Shown here: positions 6,652 through 8,823 of the stretch, piece after piece
Position numbering within the stretch: the first letter of the stretch is position 1
Layout: each line of letters starts with the position of its first letter
Source: Lachnospiraceae bacterium UBA7110
Lineage (GTDB): Bacteria; Bacillota; Clostridia; Lachnospirales; Lachnospiraceae
NCBI GenBank assembly: GCA_002492295.1
Contig: DKYC01000089.1
Location: forward strand, 1 to 8,823
Direction: 5' to 3'
Length of the DNA stretch: 8,823 nt
The notes under the pieces: generated by a model
The model's input: the letters and a program-made list of their open reading frames with translations, nothing else
Databases searched by the model: none
What the model was told of the DNA's origin: nothing
Program-made: the position numbers and the translations under genes

Positions 6652-7698
6652 TTATCCGATACTTGACATAATACCAATCAAAGGCATAATTACGGAAAGT
6701 AAAATCAGACCGACAATCAGTGAAAAGACAATGACAAGGGTAGGCTCAATTGCGCCGAGAATCTTCTGAATGCGCGAGAGTGTATCATCCTCATAATGCT
6801 TTGCAATTTTATCAAAAACAACTTCACTGTTTCCGGAGCGGTAGCCGATTTGGAGCATTCTCTGATGCTGCGCCCGGAAAATATCAGCGTCCTTAATTGC
6901 TTCATACAGATAACCGCCGTCTGAAAGAACCTCGCTGCAGGCTTTTACCTTTTCGTCCATGAGTTCGTTGTCGATTAAGCGGTTGGCAAGTTCAAGCCCC
7001 TTAAAGATATCAATGCCGCCGGCTGTTATCATGGAAAGCGCCCCTGCAAAACGGCTGTAGGCAACACCGAGATAGAATCCCTTTGTGAAACGGTTCGTGT
7101 GTAGAAAATGTCTGCCCCATGCGCGTCCCGTAGGGCTTTTGGCAAAGAAAAGTCCAATCACTGCGGCGGAAATCAGCAGTATGATAAAAATACCGGAGGC
7201 GGATTGAATTGCGTAGCCGATATTCATCAGCTGTTTTGAAACACCTGTCAGTTCGCTTCCGAGCTGGATAAATACCTGATTAAAAATAGGAAGGATTTTT
7301 ATCAGCAGAACTGCAAGAATGAACAGCATCAGACAAACCATGATGAAAGGATAACGGACTGCACTTTTGACGGAATCCGAAATGATGCACTGCTGTTCGT
7401 AGTATTCCGTAAGCTTTTTCATGATAATGTCAAGATTTCCGGATTCCTCTCCCAAAAGGATCATGGAAACGACATACTCTGGAAAAACGTTTGTGCCATC
7501 AAGCGCCTCGTGAAGTGTAAGGCCGTCGCGAAGGGAATTTTCGACGTCTAAAAGAAGCGCCTTGCCTTCTTCCGACGAGGTGTCCTGTGCCATCAGGCTG
7601 ATTGCGTCAAATGGCGTGATGCCTGCCGGTAAAAGCAATGAGAGCTGGCTGCAGAACGCAGCCACCTCACGATTGTTCAGCTTTTTTATTTTTTTCAT
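6652..7698 (-). CDS. Type II secretion / type IV pilus assembly platform protein, GspF/PilC/ComGB family
   Basis: 348 residues with the two-repeat T2SSF architecture. Repeat 1 (about 12-140) has FCSQLSLLLPAGITPFDAISLM, the signature GEESGNLD (83-90), YYEQQ and a membrane segment at about 117-137. A second membrane segment lies at about 170-187. Repeat 2 (about 212-345) has YSRFAGALSMITAGGIDIFKGL, QIGYRSGNSEVVFDKIAKHYEDD (283-305) and a C-terminal membrane segment (about 316-342) with IEPTLVIVFSLIVG, the typical ending. Family members form the inner-membrane platform that transmits the work of the hexameric ATPase to pilin subunits. At 348 residues the protein lacks the ~60-residue N-terminal region of full-size GspF/PilC, and is closer to ComGB in size. 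Start ATG 7698 has GGGAG (7708-7712) nine bases upstream. The gene sits 37 bp after the transglutaminase-like gene and 14 bp before the pseudopilin-like genes. No partner ATPase is encoded in the window. Family assignment is firm. Confidence 0.95.
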   Translation of the reverse strand: MKKIKKLNNREVAAFCSQLSLLLPAGITPFDAISLMAQDTSSEEGKALLLDVENSLRDGLTLHEALDGTNVFPEYVVSMILLGEESGNLDIIMKKLTEYYEQQCIISDSVKSAVRYPFIMVCLMLFILAVLLIKILPIFNQVFIQLGSELTGVSKQLMNIGYAIQSASGIFIILLISAAVIGLFFAKSPTGRAWGRHFLHTNRFTKGFYLGVAYSRFAGALSMITAGGIDIFKGLELANRLIDNELMDEKVKACSEVLSDGGYLYEAIKDADIFRAQHQRMLQIGYRSGNSEVVFDKIAKHYEDDTLSRIQKILGAIEPTLVIVFSLIVGLILLSVIMPLIGIMSSIG

Positions 7699-7735
7699 AA
7701 CCGTACTCTCCCGATTGTATCAATGTATTTATATT

Positions 7736-8788
7736 TTAATAAATATATTTTGTCTTATAATTGCTGCCGTCCCCAATGAAATTTTTCAGGGTGGAGTCGC
7801 CTGCGCTGGCGGCAAAGGTAGGATCCATGAGGGACCAGTTTACGCCGTCAAATTCAATAACACCGTTCACCCAACCGATATCCGTAATATAGGTGCTAAT
7901 CCAGGCATGGTAAGCACTGCCGGCATATCCGACCTCCAGACGGGTAGGGATACCCTGGCTTCTGAGCATGCTTGCCATGACAGATGCGTAGTCGAGACAG
8001 ATACCGGTACCATTCTGCATAATTGCATCGGGGTTTGGGATGTATCCGGACTGCACGGAATTTGCTTTCGTATAATCATATGTAATGGTAGTGGCGTAAT
8101 TATAAATCTTTGTTACGACGTCCAATTCGTTGGAACAGCCTTCAGCGAGCTGCTTTGCCTTTGCAACAACCTGACTTCCTGCATTAAAATTCACATATTG
8201 GTTAGGATATAGATAAGGACCGTTTGCATTTGTAATATTTGCGCTGATTGTCTGTGATATGGCTAATGCATACTGGTTTCCGCTGACGTTTTCATAAACC
8301 GCTACCTTGTAGGAACCGCTGCCTGCCGATAGCGGGAAGGTTTCATAGCCGCCGCCCAGTGTATAAGTATAGGTAACCCCGTTGCCTCCGGTAATCTGAA
8401 GTTTTACTTTGGGGTTTGTGCCTTTATAATTAACCATGATATAGCCTTCGGCGGTATTGGACGCATCAATTTCCGCGAGCGCGTTGGAGTAGACCGTGAT
8501 GCCGGATGCAGTAGGTACATAGCACACGGGCGTATTGTCCCTTGTGCCGGATGCGCCTAATGCGGCTGTGGGAACTTCTTCCTCAGGGAGTGTTTCCAAA
8601 ACGACGGTCTCATCGGGTAACACGGATACCTGTGTCTCTTCCGGTATGGCTGCCGTATCGCCTGGAAGAGTGTCTGGAGCAGACGAAGTCTGTCCGCATG
8701 CCGAACAAACACAGGCACATGATACAATGAGTGATAAAGCAATCCGTTTATTCATTTTTTTACCTGCTTTTAATTTGCGTAGTAACAT
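7736..8788 (-). CDS. Secreted transglutaminase-like lipoprotein
   Basis: 350 residues. ATG 8788 is preferred because GGGAGG (8795-8800) lies six bases upstream; in-frame ATG 8755 has only a weak AGG. The N-terminus is basic, then hydrophobic (IALSLIVSCACVCSAC), with Cys31 as the likely lipidated residue (C-S-A-C, an imperfect lipobox). Residues ~32-85 are a Pro/Glu/Thr-rich linker suited to crossing the cell wall. Residues ~95-185 look like a beta-sandwich domain (GITVYSNALAEIDASNTAEGY onward). Residues ~205-335 form a transglutaminase-like core with the triad in its usual contexts: Cys264 in GTGICLDYASVMASMLRSQGIPTR, His294 in AYHAWIS and Asp322 in LMDPTFA. Such domains act as cysteine peptidases or acyl transferases on protein or peptide amides; the substrate cannot be told from sequence. 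It precedes the pseudopilin cluster on the same strand with a 37-bp gap and no clear terminator, so the genes may be cotranscribed. Its promoter is not visible and may lie beyond 8823. Confidence 0.93.
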   Translation of the reverse strand: MLLRKLKAGKKMNKRIALSLIVSCACVCSACGQTSSAPDTLPGDTAAIPEETQVSVLPDETVVLETLPEEEVPTAALGASGTRDNTPVCYVPTASGITVYSNALAEIDASNTAEGYIMVNYKGTNPKVKLQITGGNGVTYTYTLGGGYETFPLSAGSGSYKVAVYENVSGNQYALAISQTISANITNANGPYLYPNQYVNFNAGSQVVAKAKQLAEGCSNELDVVTKIYNYATTITYDYTKANSVQSGYIPNPDAIMQNGTGICLDYASVMASMLRSQGIPTRLEVGYAGSAYHAWISTYITDIGWVNGVIEFDGVNWSLMDPTFAASAGDSTLKNFIGDGSNYKTKYIY

Positions 8789-8794
8789 AAAAAT

Positions 8795-8800
8795 CCTCCC
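8795..8800 (-). promoter_or_regulatory. Shine-Dalgarno site deciding the lipoprotein start at 8788
   Basis: GGGAGG on the minus strand, six bases before ATG 8788. It supports the start that adds a basic MLLRKLKAGKK stretch ahead of the signal peptide, over the in-frame ATG at 8755. Confidence 0.75.
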
Positions 8801-8823
8801 ACCTGATAAACCGTGAATTGAAA

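Noticed and set aside
7726..7745. AT-only hairpin TATTTAT/ATAAATA at the end of the lipoprotein gene as a terminator
   Set aside because: The stem is seven A-T pairs with no GC and no T-tract on the minus strand, so intrinsic termination is unlikely.
7562..8212. 216-codon plus-strand open frame across the platform and lipoprotein genes
   Set aside because: It is antisense to two well-supported genes, spans their intergenic gap and shows no family motif.

Overview
The window looks like chromosome from a Gram-positive anaerobe of the Clostridia, most likely a Lachnospiraceae member. The RpoC trigger loop has no large proteobacterial-type insertion. The RpoB C-terminal part carries a roughly 40-50 residue charged insertion that I recall from Lachnospiraceae sequences, and a strongly acidic tail. 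The Shine-Dalgarno sites are purine-rich and strong (GGGAGG type). The assignment rests on recalled protein similarity and was not searched.

Plus strand, 1-4647: the 3' part of rpoB (beta subunit of RNA polymerase, 5' end outside the window) is followed after 48 bp by a complete rpoC (beta prime). All catalytic and zinc-binding motifs I looked for in RpoC are intact. The gene pair ends at a perfect 13-bp hairpin (4678-4712) with a T-tract on both strands. It probably terminates both rpoBC and the convergent minus-strand cluster.

Minus strand, 8788 down to 4755: six tightly spaced genes are all transcribed toward rpoC. In transcription order they are: a secreted transglutaminase-like lipoprotein; a GspF/PilC/ComGB-type inner-membrane platform protein; a small GspG/ComGC-like pseudopilin-like protein; a second single-helix protein resembling DUF4860 and GspJ/ComGF proteins; a pseudopilin with a clear prepilin peptidase site (GspI/PilV-like); and a final short single-helix protein. 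Intergenic gaps are 37, 14, 61, 24 and -8 bp, with no obvious internal terminator, so they may form one operon.

The last five genes look like a reduced type IV pilus / type II secretion-like pseudopilus cassette in gspF-G-(J/I)-K-like order. No assembly ATPase (GspE/PilB) and no prepilin peptidase is present; these would have to lie upstream of 8823 or elsewhere in the genome. Three of the four pilin-like proteins lack a canonical cleavage site. The combination of a divergent pseudopilus with a surface transglutaminase-like lipoprotein is the most interesting part of the window. No RNA genes, insertion sequences, CRISPR arrays or origins were seen, and no stretch longer than 300 bases lacks a gene.
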